64,000 bases of DNA, taken from positions 4,212,501 through 4,276,500 of the forward strand of contig NZ_CP041767.1 of NCBI RefSeq assembly GCF_022026395.1. The letters are read 5' to 3'. The notes below the pieces were generated by a model. The model did no database searches and was not told the DNA's origin. It saw nothing but the letters and a program-made list of their open reading frames with translations. This DNA is from Brevibacillus brevis (GTDB taxonomy: Bacteria; Bacillota; Bacilli; Brevibacillales; Brevibacillaceae). Positions 18,046 through 25,609 of the stretch are shown here, in pieces. The position numbers and the translations under genes are program-made. Each line of letters opens with the position of its first letter. The first letter of the stretch is position 1.

Positions 18046-19644
18046 CTATTTTTCGAGCGTGACATCATGCAACGTAATGCCTTGCGTGTACGGATTGACC
18101 GTAAAGCCTTTGACGCCGCGTGTGGCTATCACCGTCTCACTTACCCATAAAGGGACCCACGGCAAATCATTTACCAAAATCTCCTGTGCCTCTTCGTAAA
18201 TCTTGAGACGCGACTGCTCATTCATTTCCAAACGTCCTTTATTCAGTAAAACATCCAACTCAGGGTTGTTGTAATGAGTACGGCTTGTTGAATTGCTCTT
18301 TTCAAAAATGAGGTACAAGATATCCGCATCAAACCAGCCGTAGTACATCAAAGCCATGTCATACGACTTTTTCGAAATACGCTCTTTGATGGTTGTCATT
18401 TCTTGCACGCTGATTTTCATATCAATACCCGCTTCTTTCAGCTGGCTCTGCAAAATCTGCACCGCTCGCTGAAATGCTGGCTCTTGAGAGACGAGCATTT
18501 CTACAGACAACGGTTTCCCGTCCTTATCTACGATGCCATCCCCATTACTGTCCGTCCAGCCTGCTTCCGCTAGCAACTGCCTGGCTTTGCCTAAATCTCT
18601 CGTATATAACTGCTTCGCCTTGCTTTCAATCGCTTCACTGTAGCCATAAATCGTGGGTGCCAAAGGACCATAGACCGGCTTGCCGAAGCCGTTCAACGCT
18701 ACCTGAACAAGTGGATCGCGATCTACGGAGAGGGCTACTGCTTTGCGCAGACGGACATCTGAAAACAACGGGTGCTTATTATTCAATGCGATGTATTTGT
18801 TTCCAATGTCCATCACTTTCTCAATCTTGACTCCGGGCAGTGTCTCCAGCTCCGCAACCGAGTTCGGCGGCGCATCATACAACACATGGACCGTACCCTT
18901 TTTGAATTCCATCAGGCGTGTATCGTCGTCTTTCATAAACCGGAACATCATGCTGTCGAATTGCAGAGGACCTTTGTTGGCAGCGTACTCCGGTCCCCAG
19001 TTATAATCGGGATTTTTCTTGTAGGTGAGCGAAGCACCCCGCTCGCGTTTGTCAAAAATGATCGGTCCCGTTGCAGATGGGTTATCTGCGAAGCCATCCC
19101 CTAATTCTTTTGCCTTTTTGGCGTCAAGAGGCGAGACTAATCCACCGACAATGACGTTAACAAACGGAGCAAACGGTTGGCTAAAATGCACCTTGAGCGT
19201 ATGTTCGTCTGTTGCTTCCACTTTTTCAATTGGACCTGCAAGCCCCTTCACAGGCGAAATGGCGAGCAAACGGTCAAAGGAATCTTTTACGGATGCTGCC
19301 GTCATTGGATCGCCAGAGTGATAGCGGACATCTTTGCGGAGGATGAATGTCCAAACCTTGCCGTCCTGCGAGATTTCGTACTTCTCTGCCAAACCCGGAT
19401 GAAGTTTGCCTGTTGCATCACGGGTCAATAGAGGCTCGTATATTAAACTGTTTTCCATACTCAGCCAGCTCGTTTTGTGCATATCAAGCGAGTCTGGGTC
19501 CGTCAAGGAAGCGATGACTAATGTGTTCCCTTTGGCCGCCGTGTCATTCCCCGTTTGATTGGTCGGCTGTGAGGAGCAGCCTGCAATCAACGCCGTTGCC
19601 ACAAATACACTCATGGCCCCTTGCTTCCACTTGTGAATTTTCAT
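18046..19644 (-). CDS. peptide ABC transporter substrate-binding lipoprotein (SBP family 5)
   Basis: A 532-aa secreted binding protein with a lipoprotein signal peptide and lipobox LIAGCSS at residues 20-26. The SBP_bac_5 fold spans the rest (DPDSLDMHKTSW near the start, LNNKHPLFSDVRLRKAVALSVDR mid-protein). It captures peptides at the outer membrane face for the permeases encoded downstream. A calcium-like DSNGDGIVDKDG loop is visible near residue 370. Ribosome site AAGGGGGA. Confidence 0.92.
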   Translation of the reverse strand: MKIHKWKQGAMSVFVATALIAGCSSQPTNQTGNDTAAKGNTLVIASLTDPDSLDMHKTSWLSMENSLIYEPLLTRDATGKLHPGLAEKYEISQDGKVWTFILRKDVRYHSGDPMTAASVKDSFDRLLAISPVKGLAGPIEKVEATDEHTLKVHFSQPFAPFVNVIVGGLVSPLDAKKAKELGDGFADNPSATGPIIFDKRERGASLTYKKNPDYNWGPEYAANKGPLQFDSMMFRFMKDDDTRLMEFKKGTVHVLYDAPPNSVAELETLPGVKIEKVMDIGNKYIALNNKHPLFSDVRLRKAVALSVDRDPLVQVALNGFGKPVYGPLAPTIYGYSEAIESKAKQLYTRDLGKARQLLAEAGWTDSNGDGIVDKDGKPLSVEMLVSQEPAFQRAVQILQSQLKEAGIDMKISVQEMTTIKERISKKSYDMALMYYGWFDADILYLIFEKSNSTSRTHYNNPELDVLLNKGRLEMNEQSRLKIYEEAQEILVNDLPWVPLWVSETVIATRGVKGFTVNPYTQGITLHDVTLEK

Positions 19645-19669
19645 TTCCCGTCCCCCTTATCAATTGCCG

Positions 19670-20542
19670 TTACACTTCGGTCCCTTCCGCAAACGGGTAT
19701 ATTTGTCGACTTGTCTCTTCGTATTCTTTCAGTCTTTGTTGTACCTGTTCTCCATCAGCCTGAACCACACCACTGATCAAAATATTCAGCATGGAAAAGA
19801 TCGCCGTCATTCCTTTTAAAGCAGTAGGAGCAGGTGCGCTGACTTTTAAAATTTGATCGGCTACCGGCCCAATAGGAGATAGCTCATCGTCTGTAATCCC
19901 GATGATTTTGGCGCCTCTCTCTTTGGCTGCTTTTGCAAACAGAATCGTTTCACTCGTATAGCGGGGGAAGGAGAGTGCGATCACGAGCCACTCCTGATTG
20001 ATCTGGGTCAACAGATAGTTGACGTCATCAACTGGCCCATTGTACAGATGCGCGTTTCCTCTGACGACATTCAATGTAAAGGCGAGCCAATGGGCTGGAG
20101 CATAGGAGCTGCGAAACCCTACAACGAGAATGTGTTTGGCTGCCATAATACTTGAAACCGCTTGCAAAAGATGGTTCTTTTGCAATTCCCCTAACGTTTG
20201 CCGAATATACGCAACATCCTGTTCCATGTTATAAGAAATCAGGTCTTGTTTTCCCTTCATCTCAACAGCCGCTGTTCGAAAACTGTGGATGGCATCAGCT
20301 TTTGGGACTTTTTCCAATAAGGAGCTGCGAATCTCATTTTGCAATTCGCTGTACCCGGAGTAGGCGAGAGCATAGGATAGTCGGATGATTGTCGTTTCGC
20401 TTGTGCCGCTCAATGCCCCAACAACTTTGGCTGGTTGCAGTGCAACGGTCTTCGGCTCGGCGAGAATATATTTGGCTGCTAGTTTTTGTTGGTTGGTCAA
20501 TTCCGGATAATGCTTGCGGATGCGCTCCTGTACGGATTCCAT
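19670..20542 (-). CDS. RpiR-family transcriptional regulator (HTH + SIS)
   Basis: A 290-aa regulator. Residues 1-77 form the RpiR helix-turn-helix (ALSGTSETTIIRLSYALAYSGYSELQNEIR). Residues ~110-250 form a SIS domain (HILVVGFRSSYAPAHWLAF, then ALSFPRYTSETILFAKAAKERGAKIIGITD). SIS domains in this family usually sense phosphosugars or amino sugars, hinting that the operon may handle wall-derived muropeptides. It is second in the operon and its operator is probably upstream of the first gene (22067-22108). Start at 20542 is preferred over 20548 by spacing to AAGGAAG. Confidence 0.86.
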   Translation of the reverse strand: MESVQERIRKHYPELTNQQKLAAKYILAEPKTVALQPAKVVGALSGTSETTIIRLSYALAYSGYSELQNEIRSSLLEKVPKADAIHSFRTAAVEMKGKQDLISYNMEQDVAYIRQTLGELQKNHLLQAVSSIMAAKHILVVGFRSSYAPAHWLAFTLNVVRGNAHLYNGPVDDVNYLLTQINQEWLVIALSFPRYTSETILFAKAAKERGAKIIGITDDELSPIGPVADQILKVSAPAPTALKGMTAIFSMLNILISGVVQADGEQVQQRLKEYEETSRQIYPFAEGTEV

Positions 20543-20548
20543 GATCAT

Positions 20549-22042
20549 CTACTTCCTTGTCAATTGATGTAGGTTCCACTCTGTGGCTGGGTCTAATGGA
20601 TAAATCGGACGAATGGCTCGCTCGTATTTGAAGAAGCGGAAGTTGAGCGTCGTCAATCCCGGCGAATCGACGGTAATAACGCGTGCGCTAATCGGTTCGA
20701 AGGATGCCCGGAAGTGTGTGCTTGATTTCAAGGCCACGATCTTGTATTTGGTCACATCAATTCCGTGCAACAGAAAAATTTGCTCATCCAGCACTTGCGA
20801 TTTCACGGAGCAAACCAGTACATCAACCCCGTCAATTTGCAAACGAACGGACTTGCCAAAATTCTCATGGCCCCCTTGCCCCATCGGCGTTGTCGCAATG
20901 AATTTTCCATCTGTCAAAGCTTTGACGTAGGCTGTTACTTCAAGCGGTTCTCCATGCAAGTAGTCTGTCTTTCCACCCAGTGATAGTTGTATGGTAGCGC
21001 CTACTCCTGCCTGATGGGCAATCTGGACTACTTCGGGATCGTAAATAAAACCAAAGCATGCATTCGTCAGCTTGGCTTCCAGCATCGCCCGCAGCAAATG
21101 CGTTCCGTCTCCGGGTGTGCCTCCGCCAGGATTATCTGAGGTCTCATTGATTACGATGGGCATGCCTTCCGTTTGCAGTGCCATCGCAATTCCCTCGGCA
21201 GGCGTGGGCATGTTCAGCTCGAATTCATCCCGCTTTTCCCAAATCAGACTGGCGACATCCTCGCTCACTTTTTTGGCGAGCTCCTGATCGTTATTCGTAA
21301 CGCTCAAAACGGAGACGCCCAACTCAGGAATGTCCGTGTACGGAAAACCGTGGAAGAATGCACAGTCGATGACGCCTTCTTCCTTTTCCCACGCCCAGCA
21401 GGCTTCGTTTATTTCACGTGCTGGGGAATGATGGGTAGCCGATGTAGGAATCAATAATGGCAGTCGGGTCAAATGCATGGTCGGCTTGATACCTTCTGTA
21501 ACCATCTTATGCGCAAGGTCGATTGCTTCAATACCACGTTCATAGCAATCCACATGCGGGTAGAGGTGAACACCCAGGAGCGCATCGGCCTCATCCACCA
21601 TTTTTTGTGTCATGTTTGCATGGAGGTCGAGCGTAACAATTAAGGGAATGTCATAACCGACCAACTGACGCACTGATGCCAGAATGTCGCCCTCCAGATC
21701 ATCTATTCCTTCTACAACCCCCGCTCCGTGAAGCCCCAGACAAATGGCATCTGCACCTTCTGTCGCAGCAATTGTGTCAAGAAGCTCCTTTTTAATCCGG
21801 TCATACGCTTCTCGCACAATCGTCCCCGCTGGATACGTAAAGGTGAGAAAGGTCGGCAAAAGCTCGATGCCCAGCTCTTCGGCGCGATCCACCATCCCTC
21901 CAGGAAAGTTGCGAACGCCCCGATTGCGATTCACAATCGTTTCATGATAATCCCACTCATAGCTTTGAAACATCTCGAGCGTCGTGGGCACATTGGAAAA
22001 CGTATTCGTTTCATGCGCAATCCCACCAATTATCACCTTCAT
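20549..22042 (-). CDS. M81 family metallopeptidase (MlrC / microcystinase C-like)
   Basis: A 497-aa member of the M81/DUF1485 family, whose characterised member MlrC completes degradation of linearised microcystin. The family motifs MKVIIGGIAHETNTFS at the start, ICLGLHGAGVVEGIDDLEGDIL and VTLDLHANMTQ (metal-binding Asp and His) are visible. The C-terminal domain has ETSDNPGGGTPGDGT. No signal peptide, so cytoplasmic. It is the first gene of the operon, behind a promoter at 22117-22146. Ribosome site GGAGG decides the start at 22042. The natural substrate is unknown. Confidence 0.85.
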   Translation of the reverse strand: MKVIIGGIAHETNTFSNVPTTLEMFQSYEWDYHETIVNRNRGVRNFPGGMVDRAEELGIELLPTFLTFTYPAGTIVREAYDRIKKELLDTIAATEGADAICLGLHGAGVVEGIDDLEGDILASVRQLVGYDIPLIVTLDLHANMTQKMVDEADALLGVHLYPHVDCYERGIEAIDLAHKMVTEGIKPTMHLTRLPLLIPTSATHHSPAREINEACWAWEKEEGVIDCAFFHGFPYTDIPELGVSVLSVTNNDQELAKKVSEDVASLIWEKRDEFELNMPTPAEGIAMALQTEGMPIVINETSDNPGGGTPGDGTHLLRAMLEAKLTNACFGFIYDPEVVQIAHQAGVGATIQLSLGGKTDYLHGEPLEVTAYVKALTDGKFIATTPMGQGGHENFGKSVRLQIDGVDVLVCSVKSQVLDEQIFLLHGIDVTKYKIVALKSSTHFRASFEPISARVITVDSPGLTTLNFRFFKYERAIRPIYPLDPATEWNLHQLTRK

Positions 22043-22066
22043 TCTTAGACCCTCCATCCGCTTTTG

Positions 22067-22108
22067 AAGTATGAACTTTAATTTTTGAATTTTTTGAAGT
22101 TTAAACCT
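22067..22108 (-). promoter_or_regulatory. candidate RpiR operators (two boxes 30 bp apart)
   Basis: AAGTATGAACTT (22067-22078) and AAGTTTAAACCT (22097-22108) are near-palindromic and start exactly 30 bp apart, about three helical turns. Both lie between the -10 box and the start codon of the operon's first gene, the usual place for repression. Binding by the operon's RpiR protein is inferred. Confidence 0.45.
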
Positions 22109-22116
22109 TTGTGGAC

Positions 22117-22146
22117 ATTATAAAGGTAAGAAAATCATTTATTCAA
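22117..22146 (-). promoter_or_regulatory. promoter of the M81-RpiR-dpp-like operon
   Basis: Minus strand: TTGAAT (22146-22141), 18-nt spacer, TATAAT (22122-22117), 75 bp upstream of the first gene. Confidence 0.65.
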
Positions 22147-22200
22147 TCGCTAAATTATGAACGTTTTATCGTTTCTGCTATACTCGTTGATTCATAAACA

Positions 22201-22227
22201 AAAGCCCTCCCCGTTCAGGGAGAGCTT
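22201..22227 (-). terminator. terminator of codY
   Basis: AAGCCCTCCC...GGGAGAGCTT hairpin just after the codY stop, with a T-run on the minus strand. Confidence 0.7.
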
Positions 22228-22245
22228 CTGTGTTGCTCGTGCAAA

Positions 22246-23022
22246 TTATGAGGTTTTCCATTTCGCCAATTCAGAAGGGAATTTGTCATTCAACACTTTG
22301 ATATAGGTACCCTTCATTCCTAACGAACGGGATTCCAGTACACCCGCGCTTGCCAACTTGCGAAGAGCGTTCACGATGACAGATCGTGTCAGACCTGCTT
22401 GATCTGCAAGCTGACTAGCTACCAGCAAACCTTCGCGTGCATCCAATTGCTCCATAATTTTTTCAATCGCGATCTGTTCGCTGTAGGACAACGAAGAGAG
22501 TGCGATTTTGGCAAATGTTTTGTCACGGACTTCATTTTCAATCTGTTCTGTGCGCTGACGAACGATTTTCATACCGATTACGGTAGCACCGATCTCGCCC
22601 AAAATCAGATCTTCTGTTTCAAACTGACCGTAAGCACGCAGCAGGACGAGTGTGCCAAGACGGCTTCCCCCTGCATTGATAGGAACAATCGTCGTCATCA
22701 TTTGCGGGAAGATCGAATTCAACTCTTTTGGAACCAGGCTGTACGGGCTGGTAACCGGCTCGTTGGCCAAGGTTTGTGACACTTCCAGCAGCTTCTGATG
22801 TACACCTTCCTGCAGTTGCGTGGATGAACGCCCCTCTTCTTGCAGGGAGATCTCCTGATTCATTCCACTTCCCAGGATCGAGCCATCTGCGGTAATGATG
22901 TAAACATTTGCAGAAATCACTTCAGATAAAAGCCTTGCGAGATCTTGGAAACCTACTCCGCTACCACCCATTGTTTTTTGAAGCATCACATTAATTTTTC
23001 TCGTTTTTTCTAACAAATTCAT
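22246..23022 (-). CDS. codY: GTP- and branched-chain-amino-acid-sensing pleiotropic repressor CodY
   Basis: A 258-aa CodY. The N-terminal GAF domain binds branched-chain amino acids (MNLLEKTRKINVMLQ start; TTIVPINAGGSRLGTLVLLR mid-domain). The C-terminal winged HTH is almost identical to that of B. subtilis (LTRSVIVNALRKLASAGVLE, then SRSLGMKGTYIKVLN). Start at ATG 23022 after GAGGAGG. In B. subtilis codY follows xerC-clpQ-clpY, but here it is alone, next to a peptide-uptake operon of the kind CodY often represses. It could be the only copy or a paralogue; the window cannot tell. Confidence 0.93.
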   Translation of the reverse strand: MNLLEKTRKINVMLQKTMGGSGVGFQDLARLLSEVISANVYIITADGSILGSGMNQEISLQEEGRSSTQLQEGVHQKLLEVSQTLANEPVTSPYSLVPKELNSIFPQMMTTIVPINAGGSRLGTLVLLRAYGQFETEDLILGEIGATVIGMKIVRQRTEQIENEVRDKTFAKIALSSLSYSEQIAIEKIMEQLDAREGLLVASQLADQAGLTRSVIVNALRKLASAGVLESRSLGMKGTYIKVLNDKFPSELAKWKTS

Positions 23023-23185
23023 AATAATATCCTCCTCTGGATTCTTCATGCTCACAGTATTGTCAGAAAAATCCAGCCCTATACATGCAAATCGAAAAAG
23101 TAGAAAGAGAATTGTGTACAGGAATGGAGGTAGAAGCCTCGACTATCGTAGGCGTTGGCGATGGTAAAACCTCCAAAAAGAAAAA

Positions 23186-23229
23186 AGGCTGGCAGAGTGG
23201 TTATTTTCACTCCGTCAGGCCTTTTTTGA
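23186..23229 (-). terminator. terminator of spo0M
   Basis: AAAAAAGGC...GCCTTTTTT hairpin with inner CTGnCnGAGTG/CACTCCG pairing, nine bases after the spo0M stop. Confidence 0.75.
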
Positions 23230-23237
23230 ATCACACT

Positions 23238-24014
23238 CTAGCGAAGCTGCTGCTTAATGAGCGCTTCAATCGCTTCGGCAATGACATGCGTATGTTTGTT
23301 CACGTCTGCATTCGTTAAGCGGAAACGAATATAGCGTTCATCGAGATTAAACGCTTCTTCAAATGCTCCCATAAAGCCGCGCGCACGTTTGTCCAGTTCC
23401 AATAAAACTTCCAATTCGCCATCACGAAGGAAGAAGACTACTTCGAGCTCCTCCAATTGGCTGCGATATGGCCCTGTTGGACGGAATTCAAATTCCTGTA
23501 CAAACGGATGGTTGCGACCAAGGTGGCGATTGTATTCGCAGTCTACCTTATACAGCTGGAATCCGATCTGTTGAACAGCATCCAACACTTTGGTCATTAA
23601 CGGATGTGGGCGAACCTCGATGAAATCGGAATCCCCTGGGTCAATCGCATTTTTAATATCGAGACCTGTCCGCAAGTAAACGGGTTGACGCCCCATTGTC
23701 AATGGCGTCTCATAAGGCAATTGAAAAGCGAATGGCAGAACGGTTTCTTCTTTCGGTTTCAATTGTACCCGCTCAGACAAACGATATTTGACAAGTGTGC
23801 ATTCTTCCTTCGTCTTGTTATCGTTGATTTCTCTTTCATAGTGTGTAACGACATACATGTAGATTTCGTCGATTTCCTGGGCCACATCTCCTCCCTTGAT
23901 ATGGACTTCACCTCTGACCATATCGCCGGGAATGAGTGAATCCTGCTCAAGACGTGCATCTACTTGGGCAGAGCCAATACCTACACTAGCCAACAATTTT
24001 TTGAACATGGACAT
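23238..24014 (-). CDS. spo0M: sporulation-control protein Spo0M
   Basis: A 258-aa arrestin-like protein that modulates early sporulation in B. subtilis. It begins MSMFKKLLASVGIGSAQVDARL and keeps the family core (GDMVRGEVHIKGGDVAQEID, then FELPYETPL-type and HPFVQEFEF motifs). Length matches the family. Ribosome site AAAGGAGAGG. It is monocistronic with its own terminator. The call rests on recognition of the family sequence. Confidence 0.9.
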   Translation of the reverse strand: MSMFKKLLASVGIGSAQVDARLEQDSLIPGDMVRGEVHIKGGDVAQEIDEIYMYVVTHYEREINDNKTKEECTLVKYRLSERVQLKPKEETVLPFAFQLPYETPLTMGRQPVYLRTGLDIKNAIDPGDSDFIEVRPHPLMTKVLDAVQQIGFQLYKVDCEYNRHLGRNHPFVQEFEFRPTGPYRSQLEELEVVFFLRDGELEVLLELDKRARGFMGAFEEAFNLDERYIRFRLTNADVNKHTHVIAEAIEALIKQQLR

Positions 24015-24070
24015 GCGTTCGCCTCTCCTTTATACCGACCCAGACCTATATGATCCGGCTATCAGATATT

Positions 24071-24616
24071 CTATATAGAAATATACGGCGGAAGAAATAG
24101 AAAGTTTCGCGCAATCTTTTGCCAAACATCATCGGGTATAACGTCCGCTGTCACGAACACATGCAGCGTTCTACTAATCACAACCGTTTTGATTCGTACC
24201 TCCACGGTCGTTCGATCTGACAAAATATATTCGCGGCGTCGCAGCATTTCATGCAAGACCTGATGGACCTCTGCAACCTGTTCAACCTTCTTCCCTTTTA
24301 ACGAAGCGAGATCCTTTTCCACGCGATCGACTACTTGAACCACAATGGTGGCATGAAGCGGCTGCTTCTGATCGGCAGTGAGAACAGAGGCGCGTACGTC
24401 TTCGATAACGGTCTCTTGCTTTTTGCGATAAACCCGCTGATTTTGCTTCAGCTCCAGATTTTCCTCGTACAGTTTTTTGTTTTGCAGTTCCAAGCTTTTT
24501 TTGATCAGCATCATCTGCTCCATCTCGCGTCCGTATGTAAATAAAATCACGGTTCCGCCCAACACGCACCCCATGAGCAAAAGAGCGAGGTAACGTTTCC
24601 AAAGAATTACCTTCAT
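24071..24616 (-). CDS. ytrI: sporulation membrane protein YtrI
   Basis: A 181-aa protein with one N-terminal membrane helix (RYLALLLMGCVLGGTVILFTY), a coiled-coil stretch (LIKKSLELQNKKLYEENLELKQ) and an extracytoplasmic domain of ~110 residues. B. subtilis YtrI is a sigma-E-dependent protein needed for efficient sporulation. Its ATG overlaps the stop of ytrH (ATGA), so the two are co-translated. Start at 24616 is fixed by that overlap. Confidence 0.83.
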   Translation of the reverse strand: MKVILWKRYLALLLMGCVLGGTVILFTYGREMEQMMLIKKSLELQNKKLYEENLELKQNQRVYRKKQETVIEDVRASVLTADQKQPLHATIVVQVVDRVEKDLASLKGKKVEQVAEVHQVLHEMLRRREYILSDRTTVEVRIKTVVISRTLHVFVTADVIPDDVWQKIARNFLFLPPYISI

Positions 24617-24924
24617 GAGCGCACCTGTACCAGCCAATGCACGCAAATCGTTCCGATATGGGCACCCAAGAATGCAACGACGATCATAACAAGCTGTTTA
24701 AAGACCGGAGTCAAATTTCCCATCAGTATTTTTTCGATCTGCAAAAACGAATCAAATGTTCCGCCCAATGCCCCAACCAATCCCCATATTTTGAGCTGGT
24801 CAGCCAATTGGGCCATCGATAACAGAGGAGGCTTTTCCGTGAGAAATGCGCCCACCCCACCTGAAAGAGCGCCGCCGACCACAATGCCATAAGCCACAAA
24901 AAACGTCAAAATGACTTGTGCCAT
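24613..24924 (-). CDS. ytrH: sporulation membrane protein YtrH
   Basis: A 103-aa membrane protein with three hydrophobic segments (ILTFFVAYGIVVGGALSGGVGAF, IWGLVGALGGTF and LVMIVVAFLGAHIGTICV). It matches YtrH, which in B. subtilis is a mother-cell sporulation protein encoded with YtrI. I start at ATG 24924 (MAQVIL), nine bases after AAAGGATG. A start four codons upstream is too close to the ribosome site. Confidence 0.85.
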   Translation of the reverse strand: MAQVILTFFVAYGIVVGGALSGGVGAFLTEKPPLLSMAQLADQLKIWGLVGALGGTFDSFLQIEKILMGNLTPVFKQLVMIVVAFLGAHIGTICVHWLVQVRS

Positions 24925-25015
24925 GATGTGCTTCATCCTTTCTTCGAACAAGCAGCATATGCTTATCCCTACGCTCGTCGTCCCGGTTTTATAACAGGAC
25001 TTGACAGCGTTCCAA

Positions 25016-25050
25016 ATAAAAAGCGGCATGCTATATTGGGCAGCATGCCG
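25016..25050 (-). terminator. terminator of the small-gene pair 25057-25390
   Basis: Perfect 9-bp stem CGGCATGCT / AGCATGCCG followed on the minus strand by CTTTTTATTT. Confidence 0.75.
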
Positions 25051-25056
25051 GATCAA

Positions 25057-25284
25057 TCAGCGTTGGTTCCTTCTCCATTTCTTCAATTTCTTTTCAATGC
25101 TAGGCGAGTTCATGATCATGAGATCCGTAAACAGGTTAACCATTTTCGGATTGCGCAGCATCTGGTTAAAAACCTCTGGATTTTGCTTGAACCATTGCTC
25201 ATTGGCACGAATCCATTTCTTGAAAGCGTCGTTTGTTTTGTAATAGTGATTCAATTGCCGAACCGGTCGACGATATCCACTCAT
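25057..25284 (-). CDS. 75-aa basic protein, unknown function
   Basis: A small, strongly basic protein (MSGYRRPVRQLNHYYK start, KKLKKWRRNQR end) with aromatic residues (KKWIRANEQWFKQNPEVF). It lacks a membrane segment or cysteines. It begins one base after the stop of the 34-aa membrane peptide gene and has its own terminator, so it is a real two-gene unit. The neighbouring ytrHI genes and the YjcZ-like peptide suggest a sporulation role, but I do not recognise the family. Confidence 0.72.
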   Translation of the reverse strand: MSGYRRPVRQLNHYYKTNDAFKKWIRANEQWFKQNPEVFNQMLRNPKMVNLFTDLMIMNSPSIEKKLKKWRRNQR

Positions 25285-25285
25285 C

Positions 25286-25390
25286 TTAATCTATCCCTTC
25301 GTCAAAAAATATAACGAGGAGAAAAACGATCACGATGATCCAGATGATTACTTCGAAACCTTCCTCGTTGAAGAAACCAAATCCTCTCAC
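25286..25390 (-). CDS. 34-aa single-TM peptide, YjcZ-like
   Basis: GTG start with a GGGGGG ribosome site. The peptide begins with a glycine/phenylalanine/acidic head (RGFGFFNEEGFEVIIW), followed by one membrane helix (IIVIVFLLVIFF) and a short acidic tail. This layout resembles the YjcZ-type sporulation peptides of Bacillus. Its TAA is separated by one base from the next start codon. It resembles the 30-aa peptide at 57395. Confidence 0.65.
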   Translation of the reverse strand: MRGFGFFNEEGFEVIIWIIVIVFLLVIFFDEGID

Positions 25391-25609
25391 GTCAAATCCC
25401 CCCTTCATCCTGCCGCGCTCCTCGCACCATTCCATACGCCCATGGTACCTTTCCCTATAGGTATATGTCGTTCCACGCTTGTTGGATTGGACGCTTGCCT
25501 GCCTTCATATTAATTTTGTGTGCTGGCCTACTTTGTTGTGAAAAACGACGCATAGGGACAATCCTTTTCCACTCATACTAGAGAGGACTGAAGCAAAGAG
25601 GAGACGAAC

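Noticed and set aside
22079..22100. CodY box in front of the peptide-uptake operon
   Set aside because: The AATTTTTGAATTTTT stretch matches the consensus at only about 9 of 15 positions in AT-rich DNA, too weak to claim.
23085..23318. Plus-strand frame between codY and spo0M
   Set aside because: It runs through the spo0M terminator into the antisense of spo0M and has no ribosome site.
24925..25015. Sigma-E promoter before ytrH
   Set aside because: CATATGCT resembles a -10 box but no matching -35 lies at the right distance; expected from B. subtilis but not visible.
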